Shown in pieces: positions 15,888 to 23,665 of a stretch of 62,264 nucleotides of DNA. Within the stretch, counting starts at the first letter, position 1. Each line of letters opens with the position of its first letter. Source of the DNA: an uncultured Clostridia bacterium (GTDB lineage Bacteria; Bacillota; Clostridia; Oscillospirales; Oscillospiraceae); contig CAMCRV010000011.1 of NCBI GenBank assembly GCA_945877365.1, positions 1-62,264 of the forward strand, written 5' to 3'. The position numbers and the translations under genes were made by a program. The notes below the pieces were generated by a model. The model saw only the letters and a list, made by a program, of their open reading frames with translations. It was not told where the DNA came from and searched no databases.

Positions 15888-16040
15888 ATGGGACCGAAGG
15901 AACGGGTTATGACCATTCGCCTGATGAACCATCTGGAAAAGCAGCCCGGGTACGCCCGGGTTCTGGGGGTTCATACGCTCTATCATGGGAAGTCCCCGGC
16001 CTGCGCCGGGCTTTCCCGCCCCACAAATATCAGGAGGTAA
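15888..16040 (+). CDS. Small protein, 50 residues, upstream of the AIM24-family gene
   Basis: Short ORF with a strong ribosome site AAAGGGAGGG 6 bp before the ATG, and TACAAT (15851-15856) as a possible -10 upstream. Translation begins MGPKERVMTIRLMNHLEKQP and continues with GYARVLGV; this amphipathic, basic N-terminal helix looks like a real small protein, while the tail is low-complexity and overlaps a GC-rich palindrome. The TAA at 16038-16040 overlaps the ribosome site (AGGAGG) of the next gene, suggesting translational coupling. Function unknown. Confidence 0.65.
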   Translation: MGPKERVMTIRLMNHLEKQPGYARVLGVHTLYHGKSPACAGLSRPTNIRR

Positions 16041-16044
16041 CGAT

Positions 16045-16725
16045 ATGAATTATGAAATCAAGGGCGGCAGCTTTCCCGTTGTGATCTGCAATCTGGAAAA
16101 CGGGGAGAAAATGATCACGGAAAAGGGCTCCATGGTCTGGATGAGCCCCAATATGCAGATGCAGACCCATGGCGGCGGCTTGGGGCGGATGTTTTCCAAG
16201 GCCTTCACCGGGGAGAGTATGTTCCAGAACACCTATACCGCGAGCGGTGCCGGTATGATCGCCTTCGGCTCCAGCTTCCCCGGTCAGATCAAGGCGGTTA
16301 CCATCGCCCCGGGGCAGGAGATGATCGTCCAGAAAAGCGCTTTCCTGGCCTCGGAGGCAGGGGTGCAGCTTTCCCTCCACTTCCGCAAAAATCTGGGGGC
16401 AGGTCTCTTCGGTGGCGAGGGCTTCATTATGCAGCGGCTCTCCGGCAGCGGCACCGCCTTTGTGGAGATCGACGGCTCTCTGATCGAGTACGACCTGAAG
16501 CCCGGGCAGAAGATTGTGGTGGACACCGGCAATGTGGCAGGGTTTTCCGTGGGAGTGCAGATGGAGATTCAGCAGGTGCCCGGTGTGAAAAATGTGCTGC
16601 TGGGGGGCGAGGGGCTGTTCAACACCGTCCTCACCGGCCCCGGACGGGTGTGGCTTCAGACCATGCCCATCAGCAATGTGGCTGCCTCCATCCGTCCCTA
16701 CATCCCCACCGGGAACAATGGGTAG
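16045..16725 (+). CDS. AIM24/TIGR00266-family protein
   Basis: 226 residues, no signal peptide or membrane segment. Beta-rich, Gly-rich sequence with conserved pieces such as SMVWMSPNMQMQT, GEGFIMQRLSGSGTAF and LKPGQKIVVDTGNVAGF, characteristic of the TIGR00266/AIM24 beta-helix family (named after mitochondrial AIM24). Biochemical role is not established. ATG at 16045 with AGGAGG in the preceding small ORF. It is flanked on both sides by small ORFs and followed by a DUF975 membrane protein, so a membrane-associated role is conceivable. Confidence 0.88.
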   Translation: MNYEIKGGSFPVVICNLENGEKMITEKGSMVWMSPNMQMQTHGGGLGRMFSKAFTGESMFQNTYTASGAGMIAFGSSFPGQIKAVTIAPGQEMIVQKSAFLASEAGVQLSLHFRKNLGAGLFGGEGFIMQRLSGSGTAFVEIDGSLIEYDLKPGQKIVVDTGNVAGFSVGVQMEIQQVPGVKNVLLGGEGLFNTVLTGPGRVWLQTMPISNVAASIRPYIPTGNNG

Positions 16726-16731
16726 GCCGCC

Positions 16732-16899
16732 ATGGAACAAGAGATGCAGAAGGAAGCCTGCCAGCTCTGGGTGGACAGCTGGAACAGAATTTTCTCCTTC
16801 CAGCAGAGGCTGGGCTTTGATGCCATCCGTTTCGAAACCCATCAGGCCATGATGGAGTATGTATTTCAAATGAGCCAGACCGGATACCGGATTCAGTAG
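16732..16899 (+). CDS. Small hypothetical protein, 55 residues
   Basis: ATG at 16732 lies 6 bp after the AIM24-family stop codon. The product starts MEQEMQKEACQLWVDSWNRI and is acidic, aromatic-rich and probably all helical, with no membrane segment. No ideal ribosome site is visible, so reinitiation from the upstream gene is likely. It is followed after 27 bp by the DUF975 gene. Not recognised; the in-frame length, tight spacing and amphipathic pattern support it being real. Confidence 0.6.
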   Translation: MEQEMQKEACQLWVDSWNRIFSFQQRLGFDAIRFETHQAMMEYVFQMSQTGYRIQ

Positions 16900-16926
16900 G
16901 CTCGTTTCAGGAAAGGAAGAGACACT

Positions 16927-17655
16927 ATGAAAACTGCTTCGGAATTTCGTGCCATTGCCAGAGATGCCCTCCGGGGGCGGTGGGGGCTTGCCGTTCTCAC
17001 CGGCCTTGTGGCCGTGCTGTTGGGCGGCCCCGTGGGGGACGCGCCCACGGTAAACTGGCAGATCAATGCATCTGCTCTTTCTGCCGATTTGAATGAGGCT
17101 GGCCAAACCATTTTCTCCACGGATGCCCTGTTTGGCTCCTGGACCACCGGGATGCTGCGGAGTATGGCTGTTTTTCTCCTGCTGGCCGTCCTGTTCTTTC
17201 TGGTGCTGGGCTGCGTCATTGGCGTAGGCTACTCCCGGTTTAATCTGGAGCTGGTGGATCGCCGGGAGCCGGCCTTTGGAAATCTGTTCCAATACTTCCC
17301 CCACTGGGGCAACGCTGTCCTCACCAGGCTGCTGAAGGGCTTATACATCTTTGCCTGGACACTGCTGCTGGTGATTCCCGGCATCATGGCCTCCTTCAGC
17401 TACGCCATGTCCGATTTCATTCTGGCGGAAAACCCGGAGATGGACCCCAGCCAGGTTCTCGCCCGCTCCAAGGCCATGATGGCAGGCAACCGCTGGCGGC
17501 TGTTCTGCCTGCAGCTGAGCTTCATCGGCTGGGCAATCCTGTGCGCCTTTACTTTGGGCATCGGCAATCTGTGGCTGCGCCCTTACCGGAGCGCCGCCAC
17601 CGCCGCCTTCTACCGGGAGGTGTCCGCGGGACAGCGCCCCGGATGTGAATTCTGA
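16927..17655 (+). CDS. DUF975-family integral membrane protein
   Basis: 242 residues. Starts MKTASEFRAIARDALRGRWG, the typical DUF975 N-terminus, followed by four or more membrane helices (about 20-38, 78-105, 135-155, 195-225) and conserved YAMSDFILAENPEM...ARSKAMMAGNRWRLF segments. Function of the family is unknown. AGGAAAGAG lies upstream of the ATG at 16927. Last gene of the cluster beginning with the XRE regulator or the 50-residue small protein; a strong terminator follows. Confidence 0.85.
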   Translation: MKTASEFRAIARDALRGRWGLAVLTGLVAVLLGGPVGDAPTVNWQINASALSADLNEAGQTIFSTDALFGSWTTGMLRSMAVFLLLAVLFFLVLGCVIGVGYSRFNLELVDRREPAFGNLFQYFPHWGNAVLTRLLKGLYIFAWTLLLVIPGIMASFSYAMSDFILAENPEMDPSQVLARSKAMMAGNRWRLFCLQLSFIGWAILCAFTLGIGNLWLRPYRSAATAAFYREVSAGQRPGCEF

Positions 17656-17674
17656 TAAACCCTGAAAAACTGCA

Positions 17675-17721
17675 AACCCCTCCAGTTTGAGCCAAAAGGC
17701 TCAAACCGGAGGGGAATTTTA
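17675..17721 (+). terminator. Terminator of the AIM24-DUF975 cluster
   Basis: 17-bp stem from CCCCTCC (17677) to GGAGGGG (17714) with an AAAA loop, followed by TTTT. The following 165 bp to 17886 hold another palindrome (17827-17855, arms GAGGGGAATTGCC) near the SDR pseudogene end and no convincing gene. Confidence 0.85.
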
Positions 17722-17886
17722 TAGATATCCGGGTACCGGCAAGAAGGGTATCCAGTATCGCTGCCACGAAGGGGGCATTCCATGCTGACGGATCTAACGA
17801 AGCAGGCAGATAATTTGAAATTCAGTTGAGGGGAATTGCCGATGGCAATTCCCCTCGCGTGGTTTCATTGGATATCGGGAATCGGT

Positions 17887-18411
17887 TTAGCCCCATGCGC
17901 GCTTTGCGGCATGGCTTACATAGCCTTCGCCCATGAGCTGTGCCTTGAACACCGTCTCCAGCTCCGACACATCCCAGCAGAAGCCCGTGCCCGGCTCACG
18001 CTGGATGCGAGCCACAGGCTGGGGATAGAGATAGCGGTCGATTTTACTGGAGGATTTGACGCCGAACACTTCACCGCTGATGTAGCCGCCGGCCTCAGCA
18101 GAGAGGAAAGCGAAGAAGGGGCCCAGATTGATGGGGTCGCCGTGGTCATCCTCCACTACCTTCAGCAGTCTGGGGTCAGGATCCTGGCCGGTGATAGCCT
18201 TCACATTGCGGAGCATCTTGTTGTACTCCACAGCGTGAGAGGGGGAAGCACCCTGAGGACAGTAGGCATTCACTGTAATACCAAAGCGATACAGCTCCTT
18301 GGATGCGGCGTAGGTCAGACCCACGATACCGGCATTTGCGGCAGAGTAGGCATCGTTATCCGGCAGACCTACCCACGCATCAGAGGAACCATTGAAGATG
18401 CGTCCGAACAT
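17887..18411 (-). pseudogene. Truncated short-chain dehydrogenase/reductase (SDR)
   Basis: 174 residues that align with the C-terminal part of an SDR: GRIFNGSSDAWVGLP, then DAYSAANAGIVGLTYA, then ISGEVFG. The N-terminal Rossmann half with the GxxxGxG cofactor site is missing; the ORF begins at an internal Met. The catalytic Tyr is present, but the YxxxK lysine reads Asn (YSAAN). With the cofactor site lost and the active lysine changed, activity as an SDR is unlikely. No good ribosome site upstream. It borders integrated-element remnants, which may have removed its 5' half. Confidence 0.75.
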
Positions 18412-18479
18412 TCTTTTATTTAATCAAATTTTATCACATCCTCTCTTCCAAATAAAGGACACAAAGAATAGAAATCATA

Positions 18480-18641
18480 TTATTCAGCGGACTGACTATG
18501 TTCCACCTCGCTGGGCTTGGTGGTAAGCAGTTTATAAAGCTCGGTATCCTTCGGGAAATCATCCGCAAAAGGCAGGATGACATTGTTGAAGAACAGCAGC
18601 CCGTGGCCCGGCTCGGAGTTGGTCACATAGGCAAGGTCTTC
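18480..18641 (-). pseudogene. C-terminal remnant of a VirB4/TraE-like conjugation ATPase
   Basis: Fifty-three in-frame codons read LAYVTNSEPGHG, LLFFNNVILPFADDFPKDTE and LYKLLTTKPSEVEH before a TAA at 18480. This matches the conserved end of VirB4-like ATPases from Tn1549-type integrative conjugative elements, as I know them. Everything upstream is missing: the frame collapses at about 18641, where a truncated integrase is joined out of frame. No start codon or ribosome site. A deletion scar of a conjugative element. Confidence 0.65.
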
Positions 18642-18901
18642 AGCATCCGATTATAGGTTGCAATCGTATTGTGTGCCAGTCCTGCCTTTCTCATTGCCAC
18701 TACCATTGCTTCGATGTCTCTTTTGGTCACTTCATCAAAGGGCTTCTCAGCATCGAAATAGTTACTCATGTTCTTCATGTGGTATCGGTAATTGCGAATT
18801 GTAATGTCCGAAACTCCCTTTGCTGCCTGAGATATTACAAACATCTCAAATACTTCTAAAAAGTTCTTACTTTCTCGTTTTGGCATCTCAATTTTCTTCA
18901 T
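18623..18901 (-). pseudogene. Truncated tyrosine recombinase (integrase), N-terminal domain only
   Basis: 92 residues from the ATG at 18901 (weak GAGG upstream). The sequence MKKIEMPKRESKNFLEVFEMF...SDITIRNYRYHMKNM...NTIATYNRMLKT is a phage-integrase SAM-like core-binding domain. It ends abruptly after RMLKT by fusion to the VirB4 remnant, so the catalytic R-H-R-Y domain is absent. Base composition is AT-richer than the surroundings, as expected for acquired DNA. Its position next to a tRNA 3' end and a duplicated tRNA segment fits an integrated element. Confidence 0.75.
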
Positions 18902-18974
18902 AATTATGACCTCATCCCTAATCAAAATTTTGATGCGAAGGATGAGGTCATGACTTTTCGGAAGAAATAAAGAA

Positions 18975-19007
18975 AAACCCTTGAAACTCAAAGAGTTTCA
19001 AGGGTTT
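18975..19007 (-). terminator. Perfect hairpin upstream of the integrase remnant
   Basis: 15-bp perfect stem AAACCCTTGAAACTC (18975-18989/18993-19007) with A- and T-runs at its base. It overlaps the first copy of the tRNA-end repeat by three bases and could be a terminator or an element boundary. Confidence 0.6.
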
Positions 19008-19027
19008 GGAGCTGCTAGCCAGATTTG
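19005..19027. repeat. Duplicate of the tRNA-Thr 3' end (att-like copy 1)
   Basis: 23 bp (TTTGGAGCTGCTAGCC...) identical and in the same orientation as 19169-19191, which forms the 3' end of the tRNA-Thr gene. Such duplication of a tRNA end is the usual trace of site-specific integration. The remnant integrase gene lies 104 bp away. Confidence 0.75.
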
Positions 19028-19031
19028 TTGC

Positions 19032-19104
19032 CGATGTGCTACGCACATCGTATTGTGTTGCCGCCATCCAGCTGGCGGCAAGCCACAGTCCACCGGACTG
19101 TGGC
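19032..19104. repeat. Array of three adjacent palindromes (hairpin array 2)
   Basis: Perfect palindromes with arms 19032-19039/19043-19050 (CGATGTGC), 19058-19066/19073-19081 (TTGCCGCCA) and 19082-19091/19095-19104 (GCCACAGTCC), ending in TTTTT-rich sequence. It lies between the two att-like copies and has the same design as the array at 10-85. Confidence 0.65.
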
Positions 19105-19130
19105 ATTTTTACTTTCAAATCTGGTTCAGA

Positions 19131-19170
19131 AAAAGAATAAACCCCATCCACATGGATGGGATTTATTCTT
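19131..19170 (-). terminator. Terminator of tRNA-Thr
   Basis: Stem AAGAATAAAYCCCATCCA with its complement around a short loop, directly after the tRNA 3' CCA, followed by a T-rich tract on the minus strand. Confidence 0.75.
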
Positions 19171-19246
<76 letters not shown>

Positions 19247-19282
19247 ATTTTCTTTTGTCTCTGTCTCTCAGACAGCTTTGTC

Positions 19283-19311
19283 ATTATACAATGAGAATCG
19301 CCGTTTGTCAA
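19283..19311 (-). promoter_or_regulatory. Consensus sigma-A promoter of tRNA-Thr
   Basis: TTGACA (19306-19311), 17 bp, TATAAT (19283-19288): a perfect consensus on the minus strand, about 37 bp upstream of the tRNA 5' end. Confidence 0.85.
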
Positions 19312-19342
19312 GGTCTTTTTTTGAAAAATCTTTCCTTTTCGC

Positions 19343-19375
19343 CAAAAAGGTCTGCCGCCGGACAGCGGCAGACCT
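19343..19375 (-). terminator. Terminator of the S10-spc-alpha operon
   Basis: 11-bp stem AGGTCTGCCGC (19348-19358/19365-19375) followed by TTTTT on the minus strand, 22 bp after the rplQ stop codon. Confidence 0.9.
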
Positions 19376-19397
19376 CTAAGCACATACAAAGACCGGA

Positions 19398-19745
19398 TTA
19401 CACCAGCTCGATGACTGCCATCTCAGCAGCATCACCGCGGCGAGGGCCGGTACGGGTCACTCTGGTGTAGCCGCCGTTGCGGTCAGCATACTTGGGAGCG
19501 ATCTCCTTGAACAGCTTGTGAGCCACATCTTCCTTGGTGATGAAAGACAGAGCCTTGCGGTAAGCTGCCAGATTGCCCTTCTTGCCCAGGGTAATCATCT
19601 TCTCGACTACAGGCTGCACTTCCTTTGCGCGGTAGAAGGTGGTCTCCATCTTGCCGTTTTCCAGCAGATCGGTGACCTGCTGACGCAGCAGGGCCTTTCT
19701 CTGAGCGCTGGTCTTACCCAGCTTACGAGTGCCGAACATAGACAT
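19398..19745 (-). CDS. rplQ: 50S ribosomal protein L17
   Basis: 115 residues, normal for bacterial L17, which sits near the peptide exit tunnel and contacts 23S rRNA. The N-terminus [20 protein letters not shown] and the segment [15 protein letters not shown] are typical; the C-terminus ends in [19 protein letters not shown], the conserved L17 end. Last gene of the operon, 23 bp after rpoA and just before the terminator. The ribosome site is AAGGAGG. Confidence 0.97.
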   Translation of the reverse strand: MSMFGTRKLGKTSAQRKALLRQQVTDLLENGKMETTFYRAKEVQPVVEKMITLGKKGNLAAYRKALSFITKEDVAHKLFKEIAPKYADRNGGYTRVTRTGPRRGDAAEMAVIELV

Positions 19746-19768
19746 TTCCTCCTTTTTAAAAGGTTAGC

Positions 19769-20728
19769 TTAGTTGTTGCTGCCGGGTTCTTCGCTGGCCA
19801 GGGACAGACCCATCATCTCCAGCTTCTTCTGAACCTCGTCCAGGGACTTCTTGCCCATATTCCGAACCTTCATCATGTCCTCGCCGGTCTTGTTGATCAG
19901 ATCGGCAACGGTGTTGATGTTGGCACGCTTCAGGCAGTTGAAGCTCCGGACAGACAGATCCAGCTCATCAATGGTCATAGCCAGCTTGGCATCCGGGCGG
20001 TCAGCAACCTTTTCCACCACGGTGGAGGAGGTGTTGACGGCATCCGACAGGTTGGTAAACACAGTCAGATGATCGGAAAGGATCTTGGCGCCAAGAGAGA
20101 CCGCATCCTTTGCGGTGAGCGTGGAATCCGTCCAGACCTCAAGGGTCAGCTTGTCGAAGTCGGTCTTATCGCCGACTCGAGTGGGCTCCACCGTATAATT
20201 CACCTTGGTAACAGGGGAATAGATGGAGTCAATGGGAATCACACCGATCACGGTCTGTGCGGTCTTGTTCCGGTCAGCGGAGACATAGCCGCGGCCCTGA
20301 GACAGGGTGATTTCCATATTGAAAGTGGCATCCTCACCCAGCGTGCAGATGTGCAGCTCGGGGTTCAGGATCTCAACCTCAGCATCGGCCTTGATATCGC
20401 CTGCCGTGACCTCACAGGGGCCGACTGCATCGATATGCACAGTCTTGATGCCGGAGCAATGCAGCTTGGGTGTGATCCGCTTGACATTCAGAACAATCTC
20501 GGTGACATCCTCGGTAACACCGGGGATGGTGGAGAACTCATGCTGAACGCCCTGGATCTTCACAGAAGTAGCAGCATAGCCGGGCAGGCTGCTGAGCATG
20601 ATTCTGCGCAGAGAGTTGCCCAGAGTCATGCCATAGCCACGCTCCAGAGGCTCCACAACGAACTTGCCGTAGGAAGGATCCTCAACGGAGTCAAGACAGG
20701 TGATGCGGGGCTTTTCAATTTCTACCAT
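19769..20728 (-). CDS. rpoA: RNA polymerase alpha subunit
   Basis: 319 residues. N-terminal domain (about 1-230) for dimerisation and beta/beta' assembly contains [19 protein letters not shown]; the C-terminal domain (about 250-310) with [16 protein letters not shown] and [15 protein letters not shown] contacts UP elements and activators. Both domains and the linker are intact. ATG at 20728 with AAGGAGGG upstream. Placed between rpsD and rplQ as in other Firmicutes. Confidence 0.98.
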   Translation of the reverse strand: MVEIEKPRITCLDSVEDPSYGKFVVEPLERGYGMTLGNSLRRIMLSSLPGYAATSVKIQGVQHEFSTIPGVTEDVTEIVLNVKRITPKLHCSGIKTVHIDAVGPCEVTAGDIKADAEVEILNPELHICTLGEDATFNMEITLSQGRGYVSADRNKTAQTVIGVIPIDSIYSPVTKVNYTVEPTRVGDKTDFDKLTLEVWTDSTLTAKDAVSLGAKILSDHLTVFTNLSDAVNTSSTVVEKVADRPDAKLAMTIDELDLSVRSFNCLKRANINTVADLINKTGEDMMKVRNMGKKSLDEVQKKLEMMGLSLASEEPGSNN

Positions 20729-20805
20729 GAATCAAAACCCTCCTTAAGTGTGTGGGGAGAAAATCTCCCCACCGGAAAAACTTGCGTACAATGAGGGACC
20801 GATTA

Positions 20806-21402
20806 TTACTTGGAGTACAGCTCGACGATGAGGTGCACTGCGATATCGAAGTCGATATCGTCCTTGGTGGGCAGAGCAATAACCTTACCCTGGAGGGTGT
20901 TCTTATCACGATCCAGCCACTTGGGGGCAGCAACGAAAGCGTCGTCTTCCTTCAGCTTCTTGAAGAAGGCATTGGAGGCGCTCTTCTCGCAGACAGCGAT
21001 CACATCGCCGGTCTTCACCATGTAGCTGGGGATGTTCACCCGGCTGCCGTTGACGGTGAAGTGGCCATGGTTCACCAGCTGGCGAGCCTGACGACGGGAG
21101 TTAGCAAAGCCCAGACGGTAGACGACATTGTCCAGCCGGCGCTCTACCAGAGACAGCAGAGTCTCACCGGTGTTGCCGCCCTGACGGGCAGCCTTGTCGT
21201 AGTAGTTCCGGAACTGCTTCTCCTGGATACCATAAACAAACTTGACCTTCTGCTTCTCGGTCAGCTGAGTGGCGTACTCAGACTTCTTAGCTCTTCTCTG
21301 GCCGCCGGGGTTCTTGTTGGAAGTCTTGGAATAACCCATTGCGGCAGGAGAAACACCCAGCGTTCTGCAACGCTTCAGTACGGGCTGCATATTCTTAGCC
21401 AT
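20806..21402 (-). CDS. rpsD: 30S ribosomal protein S4
   Basis: 198 residues. Primary 16S rRNA binder that nucleates 30S assembly. The S4 RNA-binding module is seen in [31 protein letters not shown]. Unlike zinc-type S4 proteins it lacks an N-terminal four-Cys cluster (one Cys only, RCRTLG). In Bacillus rpsD stands elsewhere, so its place in the alpha operon here is the E. coli/clostridial arrangement. A 77-bp gap separates it from rpoA. Confidence 0.97.
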   Translation of the reverse strand: MAKNMQPVLKRCRTLGVSPAAMGYSKTSNKNPGGQRRAKKSEYATQLTEKQKVKFVYGIQEKQFRNYYDKAARQGGNTGETLLSLVERRLDNVVYRLGFANSRRQARQLVNHGHFTVNGSRVNIPSYMVKTGDVIAVCEKSASNAFFKKLKEDDAFVAAPKWLDRDKNTLQGKVIALPTKDDIDFDIAVHLIVELYSK

Positions 21403-21428
21403 AACTTATAAATTCCTCCTATTGCAAA

Positions 21429-21824
21429 TTAGACACGGCGTCTCTTGGGAGGACGGCAACCATTGTGAGGAATGGGAGTCACATCCTTAATCATAACAAC
21501 TTCCAGGCCGGCAGTCTGCAGAGCGCGGATTGCAGCCTCGCGTCCCTGACCGGGACCCTTAACATAGACCTCAACAGTCTTCAGGCCATACTCCTTGGCA
21601 GCGTTGGCGGCAGTCTCAGCTGCGGTCTGTGCTGCGTAGGGGGTGGACTTACGGGAGCCACGGAAGCCCAGTCCGCCGGAGGAAGCCCAGGACAGAGCAT
21701 TGCCCTCCAGGTCAGTGATGGTAACCATGGTGTTGTTGAAGGAGGAACGGATATGTGCCGCACCCTTTTCAACTACCTTGCGCTCGCGACGGCGCTTAAC
21801 AACCTTCTTCGTAGCCTTAGCCAT
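21429..21824 (-). CDS. rpsK: 30S ribosomal protein S11
   Basis: 131 residues. Platform protein of the 30S subunit, forming part of the mRNA exit site with S7 and S18. Recognisable by [35 protein letters not shown] and the C-terminal [18 protein letters not shown]. The basic N-terminal tail [16 protein letters not shown] is normal. 15 bp downstream of rpsM. Confidence 0.97.
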   Translation of the reverse strand: MAKATKKVVKRRRERKVVEKGAAHIRSSFNNTMVTITDLEGNALSWASSGGLGFRGSRKSTPYAAQTAAETAANAAKEYGLKTVEVYVKGPGQGREAAIRALQTAGLEVVMIKDVTPIPHNGCRPPKRRRV

Positions 21825-21839
21825 TGTACATATCCCTCC

Positions 21840-22208
21840 TTACTTCTTCTTGTTAGCAATGGTCTTCTTGGGACCCTTGCGGGTACGGGCGTTGGTCTTG
21901 GTGCGCTGGCCATGCACAGGCAGGCCGCGGCGGTGACGCAGACCACGATAGCAGCCGATTTCGCTGAGGCGCTTGATGTTCATAGCGGTCTCACGGCGCA
22001 GATCGCCCTCGATGATATAGTGATGCTCGATGGCATCACGCAGCATGGACTCCTGCTCCTCGGTCAGATCCTTGACCCGGATATCGGGGTTGATACCGGT
22101 GGTCTCCAGAACCTTGGCTGCGCGAGCCGGTCCGATGCCGTAGATATAGGTCAGAGCAACTTCGATCCGCTTGTCGCGGGGAAGATCGATACCAGAAATT
22201 CTAGCCAT
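21840..22208 (-). CDS. rpsM: 30S ribosomal protein S13
   Basis: 122 residues. Head protein of the 30S subunit that contacts the large subunit (bridges B1a/B1b) and P-site tRNA. N-terminus [20 protein letters not shown] and the helix-hairpin-helix IYGIGPARA are typical; the C-terminus [19 protein letters not shown] is the conserved tRNA-contacting tail. Confidence 0.97.
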   Translation of the reverse strand: MARISGIDLPRDKRIEVALTYIYGIGPARAAKVLETTGINPDIRVKDLTEEQESMLRDAIEHHYIIEGDLRRETAMNIKRLSEIGCYRGLRHRRGLPVHGQRTKTNARTRKGPKKTIANKKK

Positions 22209-22227
22209 ATACTTTCAGCACCTCCTA

Positions 22228-22341
22228 TTAGCCTTGTCTCTGCTTGTGCTTGGGGTTTTCGCAAATTACCATAACGCGACCCTTGCGCTTGATGATCTTA
22301 CACTTTTCGCACATGGGTTTAACGGACGGTCTTACCTTCAT
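22228..22341 (-). CDS. rpmJ: 50S ribosomal protein L36
   Basis: 37 residues, read directly from the sequence because it is too short for most ORF listings: [20 protein letters not shown], then [17 protein letters not shown]. The CxxC...C...H set is complete, so this is the zinc-binding (C+) form. Sits between infA and rpsM as usual. ATG at 22341, ribosome site GGAGG-like upstream, TAA at 22228-22230. Confidence 0.97.
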   Translation of the reverse strand: MKVRPSVKPMCEKCKIIKRKGRVMVICENPKHKQRQG

Positions 22342-22379
22342 ACTGTTTAACCTCCATATGAGAACGGTTTTCTCAAAAA

Positions 22380-22598
22380 TTACTTACTTCTCCAGGTGAT
22401 CCGACCCTGAGTCAGATCATAAGGAGACATTTGAACAGTTACCTTATCACCGGGCAAGATCTTAATGAAATTCATTCTGAGCTTGCCGGAAATATGTGCC
22501 AGAATGTTGTGTCCGTTGCCAATGTCAACTTTGAACATCGCATTCGGCAGTGCATCGGTTACGATGCCCTCAATCTCGATTACGTCGTCCTTAGCCAA
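22380..22598 (-). CDS. infA: Translation initiation factor IF-1
   Basis: 72 residues, the standard length, when started at the TTG at 22598 ([20 protein letters not shown]), with GGAGG 7 bp upstream. OB-fold protein that blocks the ribosomal A site during initiation. Ends in [11 protein letters not shown]. The TTG start is rarer than the ATG used by most neighbours and could lower its yield. The longer frame upstream is noncoding overlap with the KOW gene. Confidence 0.96.
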   Translation of the reverse strand: MAKDDVIEIEGIVTDALPNAMFKVDIGNGHNILAHISGKLRMNFIKILPGDKVTVQMSPYDLTQGRITWRSK

Positions 22599-22602
22599 GT
22601 TA

Positions 22603-22905
22603 TTAACCTCCCAGGTTGTTCGCTTGCATTTGACTGGCGAGAAACGCCAGGTCTCTTCGTAATTCGCTGTTGAGCACTTTGTCGCCGGAACGAATCTTCC
22701 CGGCAACTCTGGTCTCAGAGCGAAGGACCTTTGTGACATGCTTACGCTTTTTACGCTTGGGCTTCTCCAGTGTGCGGTCCTTACCGTTTGCCAGCATCAG
22801 GTAGATGGGGTCTGCTTCAATCACATAAAACCATTGGCCCTGATCCCGGCCTGCTGTGGATTGCACCACATCAGAAATATTGATTTCCGATATTGCTGGA
22901 TCCAT
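22603..22905 (-). CDS. KOW-domain RNA-binding protein (L14e/L27e-like)
   Basis: 100 residues from the ATG at 22905 ([20 protein letters not shown]). A KOW/SH3-like barrel occupies about residues 10-50 ([21 protein letters not shown]), followed by a very basic stretch KPKRKKRKH and a helical C-terminal part. Homologues occur between map and infA in many Firmicutes and are presumed to bind rRNA or the ribosome; role unproven. Gaps to both neighbours are only 4 bp, so it is tightly coupled with map and infA. Confidence 0.88.
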   Translation of the reverse strand: MDPAISEINISDVVQSTAGRDQGQWFYVIEADPIYLMLANGKDRTLEKPKRKKRKHVTKVLRSETRVAGKIRSGDKVLNSELRRDLAFLASQMQANNLGG

Positions 22906-22909
22906 AGTC

Positions 22910-23665
22910 TTAAAGTCCTTCGGTGACGGTGAGGATTTCCGGCTCGCCGTCGGTGATGAGTACAGTATTTTCATAGTGCGCCGAGAGAGAGCCATCGGTG
23001 GTGACCACCGTCCAGCCGTCCTTGAGAATCCGCACATCTGCTGTGCCGGCATTCACCATCGGTTCGACTGCCAGGGTCATTCCCTTCAGCAATCTTGGCC
23101 CACGGCCGGGTTTTCCGTAATTCGGAACCTCCGGCTCCTCATGCAACTGCCGCCCTACGCCGTGACCTACGAAGGAGCGGACAATTGAAAAACCGTTAGA
23201 CTCCACATGCTGCTCAATGGCGTGGGAGATATCTTGCACACGGTTGCCCATGGTGGCGAATTTCATTCCCTCATAGAAGGATTCCCTCGTCACATCAATG
23301 AGCCGCTGTGCTTCGGTGCTGATGGCACCGCAGGGAAAGGTTGCTGCGCAATCGCCATGAAAACCCTTATAGTAAGCACCCACATCGATGGAGACGATAT
23401 CTCCTTCGGCCAGAACATAGCCGCCGGGAATCCCGTGGATCACCGTCTGGTTCACCGAGATGCATGCACTTGCAGGGTAGCCGTTGTAGTTCAGGAACGA
23501 CGGTTTCGCGCCCTGACTGACGATATAATCGTGGACAGCCTGATCTATTGCCTTCGTCGATACGCCGGGTCTTACCATTTCCCCTGCCAAAGCACGGGCT
23601 GCCGCGGTAATTTTGCAGGCCTGGCGCATCGATTCCAGCTCGCGTTCATTTTTGATTGCGATCAT
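22910..23665 (-). CDS. map: Methionine aminopeptidase, type I
   Basis: 251 residues. Removes the N-terminal Met from nascent proteins after deformylation. Metal and catalytic residues lie in VNQTVIHGIPG (His), SIDVGAYYKGFHGDCAATF (two Asp), SFVGHGVGRQLHEEPEVPNYG (His, Glu) and LAVEPM (Glu). No N-terminal zinc extension. Start ATG overlaps the adk stop codon by 4 bp. Functionally linked to def and fmt at 43-44 kb. Confidence 0.96.
   Translation of the reverse strand: MIAIKNERELESMRQACKITAAARALAGEMVRPGVSTKAIDQAVHDYIVSQGAKPSFLNYNGYPASACISVNQTVIHGIPGGYVLAEGDIVSIDVGAYYKGFHGDCAATFPCGAISTEAQRLIDVTRESFYEGMKFATMGNRVQDISHAIEQHVESNGFSIVRSFVGHGVGRQLHEEPEVPNYGKPGRGPRLLKGMTLAVEPMVNAGTADVRILKDGWTVVTTDGSLSAHYENTVLITDGEPEILTVTEGL

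Noticed and set aside
17782..17829. 15-codon ORF MLTDLTKQADNLKFS
   Set aside because: Too short to support; no coupling to a neighbour and no conserved feature visible.
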